Assembly: GCA_027673765.1 (NCBI GenBank) | Contig: JAQDWB010000001.1 | Location: 166,813-230,812, forward strand | Source: Coriobacteriaceae bacterium AM113-163 | Lineage (GTDB): Bacteria > Actinomycetota > Coriobacteriia > Coriobacteriales > Coriobacteriaceae | Direction: 5' to 3' | Length of the DNA stretch: 64,000 bases | In this document: in pieces, positions 26,023 through 37,626 of the stretch | Layout of the letters: every line of letters starts with the position of its first letter | Position numbering within the stretch: the first letter of the stretch is position 1 | Made by a program: the position numbers and the translations under genes | Notes under the pieces: generated by a model | Seen by the model: the letters and a program-made list of their open reading frames with translations, nothing else | Told to the model about the DNA's origin: nothing | The model's database searches: none

Positions 26023-27225
26023 ATGAATATGCTCAAAATCTCGAAGGCGATCTTTAGGTCGCTTCTCTCCTCCAGGTCGCTCTGTGTTGTCGTTGTTGCG
26101 TTGATGGTTCTTTGTGCTCTGCCCGTCTTCAGGAGCGCGGCTGGCATCGACGGACGGGTCGAATACCTCGAGTCGGGAATAACCCGTGTTGAGCAGGAAT
26201 TGTCAGCATCCTATGCGGATGCGCTTGTGAATGCGGGGGAGGACGGTGTCTATACCTCTTCATCAAGCATGCCCGCGCTTCTGTACCCTCTTGCCGCGGG
26301 ACGTCTTATCTTGGCACCGCTCTCTCCCCTACTTCCGTTTCTGCAGATATCGGATGGAGAGTACACCTATTATGACGGATCGAAGGAGTACTTGCTATGG
26401 GTCGCAACGGCCGTTGCCGTCTCGTTCCTTGCCGCGCGTCTTAACAAACGTGAAAAGCTCATCATCCAGGCACCGATGGGCGAGCTGGGTAGACTTGTTG
26501 CATCGAGCGTATGGGCGAGTGTTTTTGCAATGCTTGCCGTCCTCGCCATCAATCTTCCAGGGATAATCGCCGCGCTTGTGAAGAATGGCCCGGGCTCGCC
26601 GTTCTATCCGATAGGCTACATTCAATATGCGACTCCGGTTATCAAACCGGCTTGGCTGGTGTTCGCGCAGACGGCCATCTTGCAATTCTTGGTGGCAGCG
26701 TTCATCTCGCTTGTCGTTCACCTTGCCGTGAAGATTGCCAATAACCCTACGCTTGGAATCGTGTTCGTATGTGCCCTGATGGGGGTGACGATGGTTCCCG
26801 GGTATTACGGAAGATCCATCGCTTTACGTGAGTTCGCCCTGTTGAATCCCCTTACGTATGCGAACACTGAGTTGACCGTCGGCGCCTATAGCCCGTACCC
26901 GACAACGCAGATAGTGAATCTGCCTGGACTTTGCTTCGAGCGTGGCGCGATTGCCCTCGTATGCGCAATCGGGATCGAGGTGCTGGCAATTAGCCTGCTT
27001 TGCGTTGCTGGAAAGAGCGGCTGCGCGTGCCCGATATCCCCGATTTGTCTTGAGAGGTTCCTTCACTGCATCGAGAACGGCAACTCGTTCGAGCGCTTGT
27101 GCCTTCGCCGTTGCATACGTAAGAACGATGGGGAAACTGCTCCTGCGTTCTCCTACCCTCGCCGTATGCGCGATTGCAATGTCGACGACGATGCTGGCCC
27201 CGGCTCTGGTCGAGATGTTTCCTGA
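26023..27225 (+). CDS. ABC transporter permease 1, probably frameshifted near its 3' end
   Basis: Membrane protein with a first segment at ~10-30, an external loop of ~80 residues, then five more segments, like an ABC-2 permease. The motif KNGPGSPFYP matches KNGAGGSEYP in permease 2 and LNGFGQIGYP in the fused protein. After residue ~329 the frame changes to a Cys/Arg-rich tail that overlaps permease 2 by 98 bp. One more A in the run at 27009-27014 would give AGKERLRVPDIPDLS and a stop at 27053, resembling the end of permease 2 (RLSVPKIERG). So a 1-base deletion, real or a sequencing error, is likely. ATG 26023 has AAGG upstream. Confidence 0.65.
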   Translation: MNMLKISKAIFRSLLSSRSLCVVVVALMVLCALPVFRSAAGIDGRVEYLESGITRVEQELSASYADALVNAGEDGVYTSSSSMPALLYPLAAGRLILAPLSPLLPFLQISDGEYTYYDGSKEYLLWVATAVAVSFLAARLNKREKLIIQAPMGELGRLVASSVWASVFAMLAVLAINLPGIIAALVKNGPGSPFYPIGYIQYATPVIKPAWLVFAQTAILQFLVAAFISLVVHLAVKIANNPTLGIVFVCALMGVTMVPGYYGRSIALREFALLNPLTYANTELTVGAYSPYPTTQIVNLPGLCFERGAIALVCAIGIEVLAISLLCVAGKSGCACPISPICLERFLHCIENGNSFERLCLRRCIRKNDGETAPAFSYPRRMRDCNVDDDAGPGSGRDVS

Positions 27226-28243
27226 CGCTGATAACGTTTCCGCTGTTCGGTATAGGGATGGGGAGCTCCGTTCAATAGATCGGTATCTAGAGCAGAACGC
27301 TGCGAATATGGACGTCGAGGGCAAAGCGGCCCTGGAAGACATGCGGGATGCTCTTTCGGGTTTCGTGTACGCGCCTATGCCTGCGGAGGGGTTTCGAAGC
27401 CTTGCGACGTACGAGCGCGCTCGAGGTGAGCTGGGCGCGGCAGATGCGACTCTCCTGCAATCGATCGGAATCGAGCCGGAGACTCCTTCTCGTGCGGAGG
27501 CGCGCGCCCTTCTGCTTGAGTCGATCGCGAGCTTGCCGGACCCCAAGGTTTACGAGTTAAGTACGAAGATGCCCCCATTAATCCTCCTTTCGTATCTCCA
27601 GGCAGCGCTTCCCTCCTTATTTTTGCTGTTGCCCGTGGTTGTCACATCGCTCGCGTGCACCCACCTGCAGTGTCGTTCCCTTCTGGTTCTCCAGATCCCC
27701 GCAACAGCGCATGTGCGTTTTCTGACGGCTGTTGCGCTGGCTCTCCTGCTTGGCTTGGTGCTGCTTTTGGTGTCGATGGTTCCCGCTGTCGTTGTGTCCG
27801 TGATTAAGAACGGTGCGGGTGGATCGGAGTATCCCGTCGCTCTCATTCGGGCGGGAGCTTCGACAACGTCCACGGTGGGGGAGGCGGTGTTGTGCAGTAT
27901 TCCGTTGCTGGTCATGGCATACGGCGTGATTTCCGTCGTCGCTGCGTTGACAGCAGCGATTAGCCGCAACTCCGTTGTCACCGGAATGGTTTGCGCGGTT
28001 CTCTTGGTGTTGGGTTCGTTGAGCGCTCATGTTGAAAGCGTGGGCATGGGCGTCGCGCTGCTGGCTCCATTCGCCTCGTTTGATCCCGCTTCCCAGGTGG
28101 GGACGATTGGGTTCCTTGGGCGAGGGACGAACGCGATGCCTTTTGGAGAGGTCGTCGGCGCATCGGGCGCTCTGCTGGTGGTCTTGGGCGCCGTATCTCC
28201 GTTGATGGTGCGCCTGAGTGTTCCAAAGATCGAAAGGGGATGA
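27128..28243 (+). CDS. ABC transporter permease 2
   Basis: 371 residues with a first membrane segment at ~8-28, an extracellular region of ~120 residues, then about five segments. It shares the NGxG...YP motif (KNGAGGSEYP) with the two other permease domains of the island. The start is uncertain: ATG 27128 has no clear ribosome-binding site and lies in the overlap caused by the presumed frameshift in permease 1. The stop overlaps the ATPase start (ATGA at 28240). Confidence 0.7.
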   Translation: MGKLLLRSPTLAVCAIAMSTTMLAPALVEMFPDADNVSAVRYRDGELRSIDRYLEQNAANMDVEGKAALEDMRDALSGFVYAPMPAEGFRSLATYERARGELGAADATLLQSIGIEPETPSRAEARALLLESIASLPDPKVYELSTKMPPLILLSYLQAALPSLFLLLPVVVTSLACTHLQCRSLLVLQIPATAHVRFLTAVALALLLGLVLLLVSMVPAVVVSVIKNGAGGSEYPVALIRAGASTTSTVGEAVLCSIPLLVMAYGVISVVAALTAAISRNSVVTGMVCAVLLVLGSLSAHVESVGMGVALLAPFASFDPASQVGTIGFLGRGTNAMPFGEVVGASGALLVVLGAVSPLMVRLSVPKIERG

Positions 28244-28989
28244 TCTCGATGATTGACCTTCAAACGCTGACGATCTCTTATGGAAAGAAGGTGCTCGTAG
28301 ATTCGGTGAACGCTGAGTTTGCCCCGGGTACGGTCTACGGTCTCGTCGCTCCGAACGGGCATGGAAAGACGACGTTGCTGCGTGCGATGGCAGGTTTGCC
28401 GGGTCCTCGCGTGGACGGGAGCATCGTTCTGGATGAGGTGCAGGGTACGGGTGCGAGAGAGGTCCGTTCTATGATCTTCTATGCACCTGGTGAGGGGACG
28501 CTGCTGTATCCCGGATTGCGTGCGGAAGATCACCTCAAGATGGTTTGCGATATGTGGCCGCATGCTCGCGATATCGAAGAGATAGTGGAACAAACGCAGA
28601 TAGGCGAGTTCGCGAAGATGAGGATCCGCACTCTGAGCCAGGGCATGAAGCAGCAGCTTACCCTGGCGATTGCGTATGCGACGGGCGCGCGGTACCTTCT
28701 ATTAGATGAGCCCATGAACGCGCTCGACCCCAGCAGGGTGGACTTGCATTCCGAGATTCTCAGGAAGCTGGCCGATTCTGGTACGTGCATCATCATGTCA
28801 TCCCACATCTTGGATTCGGTCGATAGGCTGTGCGATGAGATTCTGTTTTTGAAGGATGGGAGGCTCATTAGAAGCATTCCGCAAGATGATGCTGCGCCGA
28901 AGTCTCCTGGATCCCATTTCGCAAAGCCTGCCGGACGCGCCGAGGGTGCGCTAAGCACGTATCGGCGACTCTACGAAAAGGGCGGGTAG
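28240..28989 (+). CDS. ABC transporter ATP-binding protein
   Basis: 249 residues. Walker A is APNGHGKTT (residues ~39-47), the signature is LSQGMKQQL, Walker B is YLLLDEPMNALDP, and the switch His is in SSHILDS. LSQGM instead of LSGGQ is common in ABC-2 exporter ATPases. It overlaps permease 2 by 4 bp and probably energises permeases 1 and 2. The last ~35 residues are a charged tail. Confidence 0.88.
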   Translation: MISMIDLQTLTISYGKKVLVDSVNAEFAPGTVYGLVAPNGHGKTTLLRAMAGLPGPRVDGSIVLDEVQGTGAREVRSMIFYAPGEGTLLYPGLRAEDHLKMVCDMWPHARDIEEIVEQTQIGEFAKMRIRTLSQGMKQQLTLAIAYATGARYLLLDEPMNALDPSRVDLHSEILRKLADSGTCIIMSSHILDSVDRLCDEILFLKDGRLIRSIPQDDAAPKSPGSHFAKPAGRAEGALSTYRRLYEKGG

Positions 28990-29142
28990 AAATGCAAGTT
29001 AAAAATCTATGTGGTCAATATAATACCGTTGAACCCGCGTATCGATACCGCTCAGCCATTCGCCTCGCCCCCGTCGCACGTATCTTCATCCGGTCTGTTA
29101 CTTTTAATCTAACGATTCTTTGAGGAACGTAGGTGCTTCCAA

Positions 29143-30957
29143 ATGTACTGTCGACTTCTTCTCAAACTGATCCTAAGAGACAGGGCCGCATGGATTTGTA
29201 CGCTCGTTCTCGCTGCAGCCTTTTCCGTCCCCATTGCGTTCAATTCACCCATCTACGGGCCCTTCTTTATGAAGCAGGGCATGCAGAGCTTTGTCGACGC
29301 ATTCAATACGCGCGCGCCCCAGGCCAGCGGCACAGACCTATCGCCAGAGCAGCAAGCTGACGCGGAGCTTGCAAGATACGCGAACGCCGCCCTTGTCGCT
29401 CAAACCGACGCCGCCTTTCTCGATTCTGCCGAGAGCTACTACGCGCTCATGGACGAAGGCTTCCAATCCGGGTCCATCGTGGGAGACCGAGAGACCAATG
29501 ACGCAGACCTCGCGTATTGCCGTGCCCTGAGCAGCTCCGGCATCACGGATATCCCGGCCTCCGCAAACGACCTGCCATTCCTTTCCTTCCTGCCTTACGC
29601 CATTGCCACGGCGCCGTCTTTCCTTCCCTTCATCCCCTTCCTTCTCTCGTCGATACTCGTGCTCGGCGCCACAAGGCCCGGGACCCTGGCGGCGAAGGCG
29701 CCCGCGCCCAAATTCCGGCGCCTTATCCAGATCGTGTTTTCGATAATCGTCGCGGGGACCGCGATGCTCCTCGCCGGCCTCGCACCCGGGGGCATTTACG
29801 CCTTGGTCCTAAACGGCTTCGGGCAAATTGGGTACCCGATCGCCTTCTTCCATGACGGCGCGCTTACCACCACGACCGCGGGAAACGTCTTCACAGCCCT
29901 GCTTCTCGCGCTGCTTGCGGGCGGAACCTTGATATCCGTTTGCTCCGCCGTCCTATCGACCGCAACGAGGCGCGTCCTCGCGGGCCCCCTTACCTCCGCG
30001 CTGCTTGTCGCGGCCCCGGCATTCCCGTTGCTGTCCGATTCGGCGCTGGAGCATAATGCCGTGCTCGGGCTCCTGCCGCTGGCCGTGTTCTCGCCTATCG
30101 AGGCAACGGGCTACGTAGGATGCTTCCCGACAGAATTCATTGGCTCCGGTTCAGGCAGCGCATCGATGCTTGCCGTGGCCCTGGCATACGTCGCGGTCCT
30201 TTTTGCGGTCGGCGCCGTTGCGACACGTTCGCCCAAACAGTCTGGACCCGCGAAAAAGCACCATGGGCTCGAGCTTCTGGACGCGAGCGTGGGATACGGA
30301 AGCACGACGATACTTTCAATCGGATCGCTTTTCCTGAGCCCGGGAACGGCGGCGGGCCTCATTGCTCCCAACGGCTCGGGGAAAACCACCCTTCTTGAAG
30401 CGCTGTCGGGCCAATTTCCCACCCGCATCCGCTCGGGAAGCCTGGCGGCAGACGGAATCTGCCAACGCCGATCAGCCGAATTTGCAGAACTCGTCTACCT
30501 GAGCTCTTCGGGCAGCGCGGATCTCTACCCCACGCTATCGGCCATCGAGCACCTTGCTTTCGTTAGGGAGGCGTGGAAATCGGCCGCCGACATCGACTCG
30601 CTCTGCGACTCCCTCGGAATCTCCCCATATCTCGACAAGCCGACCCGTAAACTCTCGACAGGAATGAAGCAGCAGGTAAAGCTTGCCATGGCGATAGCGA
30701 CCGATTGCCCGTACCTTATCCTCGATGAACCGCTGAGCGGCCTCGATCCGGGAAAGCGGAAAACCTCCTGCGACGCGATGCGCAGCGAGGTGGCGCGGGG
30801 ACGAAGCGTGCTCATTTCAAGCCATCTGCTCGACGACCTGGCAGACCTCACCAACTCGTTCTACTTCATCGAGGCCGGCACGCTCGTGGAAAAGATCAAG
30901 TCGTCCTCGCAGACGCTCAAGCAGGAATACCTCGATACATACGAGGGAGGTGAATGA
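29143..30957 (+). CDS. Fused ABC transporter permease-ATPase
   Basis: 604 residues. Residues 1-365 resemble the island permeases: a membrane segment at ~17-37, an external loop, then five segments, with LNGFGQIGYP as the shared motif. Residues ~375-604 are an ATPase: Walker A APNGSGKTT, signature LSTGMKQQV, Walker B YLILDEPLSGLDP, and SSHLLDDL. Joining permease and ATPase in this order is known for exporters but unusual beside a split homologue. Start 29143 has only a weak ribosome-binding site. It may be the immunity or second export unit. Confidence 0.85.
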   Translation: MYCRLLLKLILRDRAAWICTLVLAAAFSVPIAFNSPIYGPFFMKQGMQSFVDAFNTRAPQASGTDLSPEQQADAELARYANAALVAQTDAAFLDSAESYYALMDEGFQSGSIVGDRETNDADLAYCRALSSSGITDIPASANDLPFLSFLPYAIATAPSFLPFIPFLLSSILVLGATRPGTLAAKAPAPKFRRLIQIVFSIIVAGTAMLLAGLAPGGIYALVLNGFGQIGYPIAFFHDGALTTTTAGNVFTALLLALLAGGTLISVCSAVLSTATRRVLAGPLTSALLVAAPAFPLLSDSALEHNAVLGLLPLAVFSPIEATGYVGCFPTEFIGSGSGSASMLAVALAYVAVLFAVGAVATRSPKQSGPAKKHHGLELLDASVGYGSTTILSIGSLFLSPGTAAGLIAPNGSGKTTLLEALSGQFPTRIRSGSLAADGICQRRSAEFAELVYLSSSGSADLYPTLSAIEHLAFVREAWKSAADIDSLCDSLGISPYLDKPTRKLSTGMKQQVKLAMAIATDCPYLILDEPLSGLDPGKRKTSCDAMRSEVARGRSVLISSHLLDDLADLTNSFYFIEAGTLVEKIKSSSQTLKQEYLDTYEGGE

Positions 30958-30958
30958 C

Positions 30959-31303
30959 ATGAAACTGTTTGAACAGCTGAAGTCCAATGCGTCGCGCATG
31001 GCTGTCTACGCCATCCTCGTGGCAACGGCTTTATGCGGAATCGCGGCACCCGTCTATGCGCTCAACGGGGAGAAAGGCGATGTCGAACCCGCGTACATGG
31101 CTTCGACGGTTAAGGACCGGTACAAAGCCTTCTCTGGAGACACGTTTTACGTAGCAGAGTACGACACGACCTACCGTCAGCTTCGCTACAACAAGGGCTA
31201 CGACTATCTAGGCGCAAAGGCAATCAGCTATACGTCGGGTTGGTACGGCTCAAACTATGGACACATAACCCAGTTCAAGTGTAACTACCGTGTGTACAAC
31301 TAA
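30959..31303 (+). CDS. Small secreted protein 2
   Basis: 114 residues. A signal peptide runs to about residue 34 (hydrophobic VYAILVATALCGIAAPVYA). The mature part is rich in Tyr, Gly and Lys, has one cysteine, and ends NYRVYN. The stretch TYRQLRYNKGYDY resembles the protein at 25591. ATG 30959 was chosen over GTG 30950 because GGGAGG at 30945-30950 fits it. It directly follows the fused transporter (stop at 30957). Function unknown; export substrate or bacteriocin suspected. Confidence 0.6.
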   Translation: MKLFEQLKSNASRMAVYAILVATALCGIAAPVYALNGEKGDVEPAYMASTVKDRYKAFSGDTFYVAEYDTTYRQLRYNKGYDYLGAKAISYTSGWYGSNYGHITQFKCNYRVYN

Positions 31304-31317
31304 AGCAACCGGCCGGG

Positions 31318-31353
31318 ACGAGGGGTGACGCAAAAGCGTCGCCCCTCGTTTTT
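31318..31353 (+). terminator. Terminator at the end of the island cassette
   Basis: A 14-bp stem, ACGAGGGGTGACGC (31318-31331) with GCGTCGCCCCTCGT, has an AAAA loop and is followed by five T residues. Confidence 0.88.
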
Positions 31354-31382
31354 AACCATGTCAACTGAACCTAGTTCAGTTT

Positions 31383-31446
31383 GGTTGATTTCCGATCTCA
31401 GCCGAACACATTGAGCGGAAAGGCCGTTCCCGCAGTCAGTCGAACG
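31383..31446. repeat. Right 64-bp direct repeat of the island (candidate attachment site)
   Basis: Matches 23756-23819 at 62 of 64 positions in the same orientation. It is followed at once by a GC-rich hairpin (31445-31477) and then the rpmE leader. Confidence 0.7.
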
Positions 31447-31477
31447 TCCCCGGGGCCCTTCTCAGGCCCCGGGGACG
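31445..31477. repeat. 13-bp GC-rich hairpin
   Basis: CGTCCCCGGGGCC pairs with GGCCCCGGGGACG around a 7-nt loop, just outside the right direct repeat. It carries the GGGGAC motif found in other hairpins here. It lacks a proper T-run, so it is probably not a terminator. Confidence 0.5.
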
Positions 31478-31670
31478 GCATTTTCCCAGTTGAAGGAACG
31501 GTGGAGATGTGTTTCGATGGGTCAGATTCGTGTCGTTCCGAAAAGACCGTGAACCTTTTGTGGGACGCGCGGCGCTGTGGTACCATAGCCGAGTTTGTTG
31601 TCTTGGTCGGAAACCAAGACGCCTTATGCGCTGATCGGTAACCAGCGCCTGACCAATAAGGAGTCCTACC

Positions 31671-32096
31671 ATGAAGCAGGGTATCCATCCCCAGTATGTC
31701 GAGTGCACGGTGACGTGCTCCTGCGGCAACACCTTCAAGACGCACGCTACCGTGTCCGAGATGAAGGTCGAGCTTTGCAACGAGTGCCACCCGTTCTACA
31801 CCGGCCAGCAGAAGTTCGTCGACACCGGTGGACGCGTCCAGCGCTTCGCCGACAAGTTCGGTGGCGCCGCTGCCGCCCAGCTCAAGAAGGCTGAGGAGGC
31901 CAAGGCTGCCAAGGCCGCCAAGGCTGCTGAGGCCGAGGCTGCTCGCAAGGCCGCCGCTGAGGCTAAGGCTGCCGAGAAGGCTAAGCGTGCCGCTAAGTTT
32001 GCCGAGGAGGCTGCCAAGCAGGCCGCCGAGGCTCCTGCAGAGGCTCCCGTCGAGGAGGCCGCTGCAGAGGCCGAGACCACCGAGGCTGCTGAGTAA
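31671..32096 (+). CDS. rpmE: 50S ribosomal protein L31 with long C-terminal extension
   Basis: Residues 1-70 are canonical L31 ([20 protein letters not shown]), with the cysteines CSCG and CNEC forming the zinc site (C+ type). Then follows a ~70-residue tail made almost only of Ala, Lys, Glu, Arg and Pro, doubling the normal length. The tail is predicted to be helical or disordered. AAGGAG precedes the ATG. It is followed by its own terminator. Confidence 0.93.
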   Translation: MKQGIHPQYVECTVTCSCGNTFKTHATVSEMKVELCNECHPFYTGQQKFVDTGGRVQRFADKFGGAAAAQLKKAEEAKAAKAAKAAEAEAARKAAAEAKAAEKAKRAAKFAEEAAKQAAEAPAEAPVEEAAAEAETTEAAE

Positions 32097-32133
32097 ATAG
32101 CTCGCCGAGAGAATCGCTCGCATTCATGGCATG

Positions 32134-32175
32134 AGGGCCGTGCATCAATTTGGGTGCGCGGCCCTTTTCTTTTTA
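32134..32175 (+). terminator. Rho-independent terminator after rpmE
   Basis: GGGCCG (32135-32140) pairs with CGGCCC (32159-32164), with an inner GCA/TGC pair, followed by TTTTCTTTTTA. Confidence 0.85.
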
Positions 32176-32275
32176 TTGGTGCAAGCTGACCTGTCCCCGT
32201 GGCACCAAATGGCAGAGAGACGGCGTTTGCTCAGATAAAACTTGCCAAAATAAACCTGTCCCATTGTGGCAGGTT
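32176..32275. repeat. Two hairpins with CTGTCCC loops upstream of secA
   Basis: TTGGTGC/GCACCAA is at 32176-32208 with ACCTGTCCCC in the loop. AACTTGCCA/TGGCAGGTT is at 32239-32275 with AATAAACCTGTCCC in the loop. The second is almost the same as the hairpin at 44371-44407. No gene is seen in this ~300-bp gap. Confidence 0.6.
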
Positions 32276-32404
32276 GGTCATAGTTATTACGTGGCGGTCG
32301 AGGTCGACCGTATAGGCCGCGCCTTGTTTGGCTAAAGTACAATCATCTGTGTTTAACTCGCCCGCAGCTGCACGGCGTGGGCGATGGCCAAAAAGGAAAA
32401 CCAC

Positions 32405-35211
<2,807 letters not shown>

Positions 35212-35212
<1 letters not shown>

Positions 35213-36360
35213 TGGCTGAGGCTTTAGAGGTAACGCCCGCCGAGCTGGACGCGTTCGCGGACCGGCTCGGCGAGGTCGAGTCGTATCTCCATTTGGACGA
35301 AAAGCGCACACGCGTGACCGAGCTCGAGGCCAAAAGTGTTGCCCCTGGCTTTTGGGATGACGCCGACGCCGCCCGTGCCACCATGGAGGAGATCGCGCGT
35401 ACCAAGGAAGATATCGCTGCCGTGGACACCGCGCGCGGCGAGCTTTCCGATGCCCGCGCCGCGCTGGAGCTTGCCGAGGAGATGGGGGATGACCCCGACG
35501 CCGTCGCCCTTCGCGAGGAGGCTACAGCCACGGCTGAGCGCCTGGCCCGTGCCATCGATGAGCTTGAGCTTTCGAGCTGGTTTACCGGTGAGTTCGATCA
35601 CGGCGATGCCATTGTGACCATCAAGCCCGGACAGGGTGGTCTGGAGGCCCAGGACTGGACCTTCATGCTCTTTAAGATGTACATGAAGTACTGCCAGCGT
35701 CGCGGCTGGAAGGTCACCATCAACGACTGTCCCGCAGCCGAGGTCATCGGCATCGACCGCGCGACCTTTACCGTCGAGGGCAAGGACGCATTTGGCATGC
35801 TGCGCGCCGAGGCCGGCGTCCACCGCTTGGTTCGCATTAGCCCCACCGACGACAAGAAGCGCCGCCAGACCACGTTTGCCGGCGTCGAGGTCATCCCCGT
35901 GCTACCCGATGATATCGACATCGAAATCAGTCCCGATGACATCCGCGTGGACGTGTACCACGCGAGCGGCCCGGGCGGTCAGGGCGTTAACACCACCGAC
36001 TCCGCCGTGCGCGTGACGCATTTCCCCAGCGGCATTGTGGTCACCTGCCAAAACGAGCGCAGCCAGATCCAGAACAAGGCCGCGTGCATGCAGATCCTCA
36101 AGGCTCGCCTGTACGAGATTGAGCTTGAGAAGCGTGCCGAGGCGCTCGATGAGATCCGCGGACCCAAGACCACGATTGGTTTTGGCAACCAGATTCGCAG
36201 CTACGTGCTCTACCCGTACCAGATGGTCAAGGACCTACGCACGGGCGTGGAGACCAGCAATGTCGAGGCCGTTCTTGACGATGGCGACCTGGACCCGTTT
36301 GTTATTGGCTACCATCGCTGGGCCACTGGTAACGCTGACGCGGAGACCCCATCTGCATAA
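35212..36360 (+). CDS. prfB: Peptide chain release factor 2
   Basis: Terminates translation at UGA and UAA. It has 382 residues. The GGQ catalytic motif is in ASGPGGQGVNTTDSAVR near residue 250. The stop-recognition tripeptide, normally SPF, reads SPT (VRISPTDDKKRRQ). No programmed frameshift is present; the gene is one open frame. Class assignment rests on the RF2-type regions AGVEVIPVLPDDID and RSYVLYPYQMVKDLRTG. It overlaps secA by one base. Confidence 0.93.
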
Positions 36361-36387
36361 ACCGCCCGGTTTATGTGGAAATGGATT

Positions 36388-36447
36388 AAAACCCTCCCAG
36401 CAGGGTGGTTTTGTATCCAGAGCAAACCCTGCGCAGGGGTGGTTTTT
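36388..36447 (+). terminator. Two tandem hairpins after prfB
   Basis: AAAACC...GGTTTT (36388-36412) and ACCCT...AGGGGT (36424-36442), the second followed by TTTTT. Both have the form of weak terminators, in the direction of prfB. Confidence 0.6.
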
Positions 36448-36488
36448 GTCCGGCGAATCGGTAGAATCGAATACAAGAAGAAGTTCAA

Positions 36489-36515
36489 AGCGCATCCGAT
36501 GGGGTGCGCTTTTTT
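36489..36515 (+). terminator. Terminator just upstream of the YitT-family gene
   Basis: AGCGCATCC and GGGTGCGCT form a 9-bp stem followed by TTTTTT, ending about 13 bp before the ATG at 36528. It may isolate the next gene from prfB or act as a leader attenuator. Confidence 0.7.
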
Positions 36516-36527
36516 GAGGGAGGCAGC

Positions 36528-37418
36528 ATGGCATATCGTCTGGACATCAAGCGCATTCTTTCGATGAACTTCTTTCACGATCTGCCCCAGATCATGTTGG
36601 GGTGTGCCTTGGCCGCCATCGCGACCGACCTGTTTTTGATTCCCAATGGTCTTGCCGCCGGTGGCGTTACGGGCCTTGCGACTATTATCCAAGCAGTCGG
36701 CGCGGCGCGAGGCGTGTCGCTTCCCGTCGGTATCCAGACCATCGTGATGAATGCCTTGCTGCTGCTGGTCGTTATGCGCGAGGGCGGCATGTTCTACGTG
36801 GTGCAGACCGCGACGGGCTTTGTGCTGCTGGGCTTCTTTACCGATCTGTTCGCCCCGTTTGTAGCGCCTCTGGCACATGCAGACCTGATGCTTCCCGCTA
36901 TGTGGGGCGGCATTATCACGGGCATCGGTTACGGCATGGTGCTGCGCGCCGGCGCCAACACCGGCGGCTCGGACACGATTGGCCAAATCATCTCGCGTAA
37001 CACCTCGCTGCCGGTGGGTTCGACCGTCATGGCAATCGATGTTGCCGTGTGCGCGCTGTCGGCTCCGGTCTTTTCAATCGAAAACGCGCTATATGCAGGC
37101 CTTTCGATGGTCATTAGCGGCTACGTGATCGATGCCGTGGTCGATGGTGGCAACAAACGCCGTATGGTCCTCATCATCTCGGACAAGTTCCCTGATATCG
37201 CTGCCGATATCATGTATGGCCTGGGTCGTGGTTGTACCAAGTTTAAGGCGACTGGCATGTATTCGGGTGCCGAGAAGCCGGTGATCATGGTCATCGTGAG
37301 CCGTCGAGAGCTCAATACCCTTAAGACGATCGTGCGCGAGCGCGATCCTCACGCCATTGTGACGGTCGCTGATGTTACGGAAGCCTTCGGCGAGGGATTC
37401 AAGGACATTAGCGCGTAG
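36528..37418 (+). CDS. YitT-family membrane protein
   Basis: 296 residues from ATG 36528 (GGGAGG at 36516-36521). Five or six hydrophobic segments occupy residues ~15-190, with the conserved IPNGLAAGGVTGLATII and GANTGGSDTIGQII. A soluble C-terminal DUF2179 domain follows (about 205-290, PVIMVIVSRRELNTLK). Members are of unknown function, perhaps transporters. Confidence 0.88.
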   Translation: MAYRLDIKRILSMNFFHDLPQIMLGCALAAIATDLFLIPNGLAAGGVTGLATIIQAVGAARGVSLPVGIQTIVMNALLLLVVMREGGMFYVVQTATGFVLLGFFTDLFAPFVAPLAHADLMLPAMWGGIITGIGYGMVLRAGANTGGSDTIGQIISRNTSLPVGSTVMAIDVAVCALSAPVFSIENALYAGLSMVISGYVIDAVVDGGNKRRMVLIISDKFPDIAADIMYGLGRGCTKFKATGMYSGAEKPVIMVIVSRRELNTLKTIVRERDPHAIVTVADVTEAFGEGFKDISA

Positions 37419-37626
37419 GGGCGACCGCGTTCTATCCAAAAGACGTTCACATTGATAAACCGTTTCATCAGCGGTTCTGCCTGCTAAATTGTTCAAATAA
37501 TGATAAAAACTCTGGTAAAGCCATCAGTTTCCAGCATAATGAATGACGTACGTGCATTGCGGCTGTGTTGGGATTACCTTTCCGTGCCGTGCGCATTTTG
37601 TCTAATGAGGATGAAAGGAAGGCACA

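Larger units (their letters stand above)
23756..31446. mobile_element. 7.7-kb putative integrated island with peptide/ABC transporter cargo
   Basis: Bounded by 64-bp direct repeats. Content from left: tyrosine recombinase remnant, HTH and DUF2975 genes (all minus), then small secreted protein, permease, permease, ATPase, fused permease-ATPase and a second small secreted protein (all plus). The integrase lies next to one end, as in many integrative elements, but is truncated, so the element is probably immobile by itself. The island separates the ACT-domain gene from rpmE. Confidence 0.65.

Noticed and set aside
31445..31477. Rho-independent terminator at the right island end
   Set aside because: Strong hairpin but no proper T-run, and a good terminator already ends the cassette at 31318-31353.
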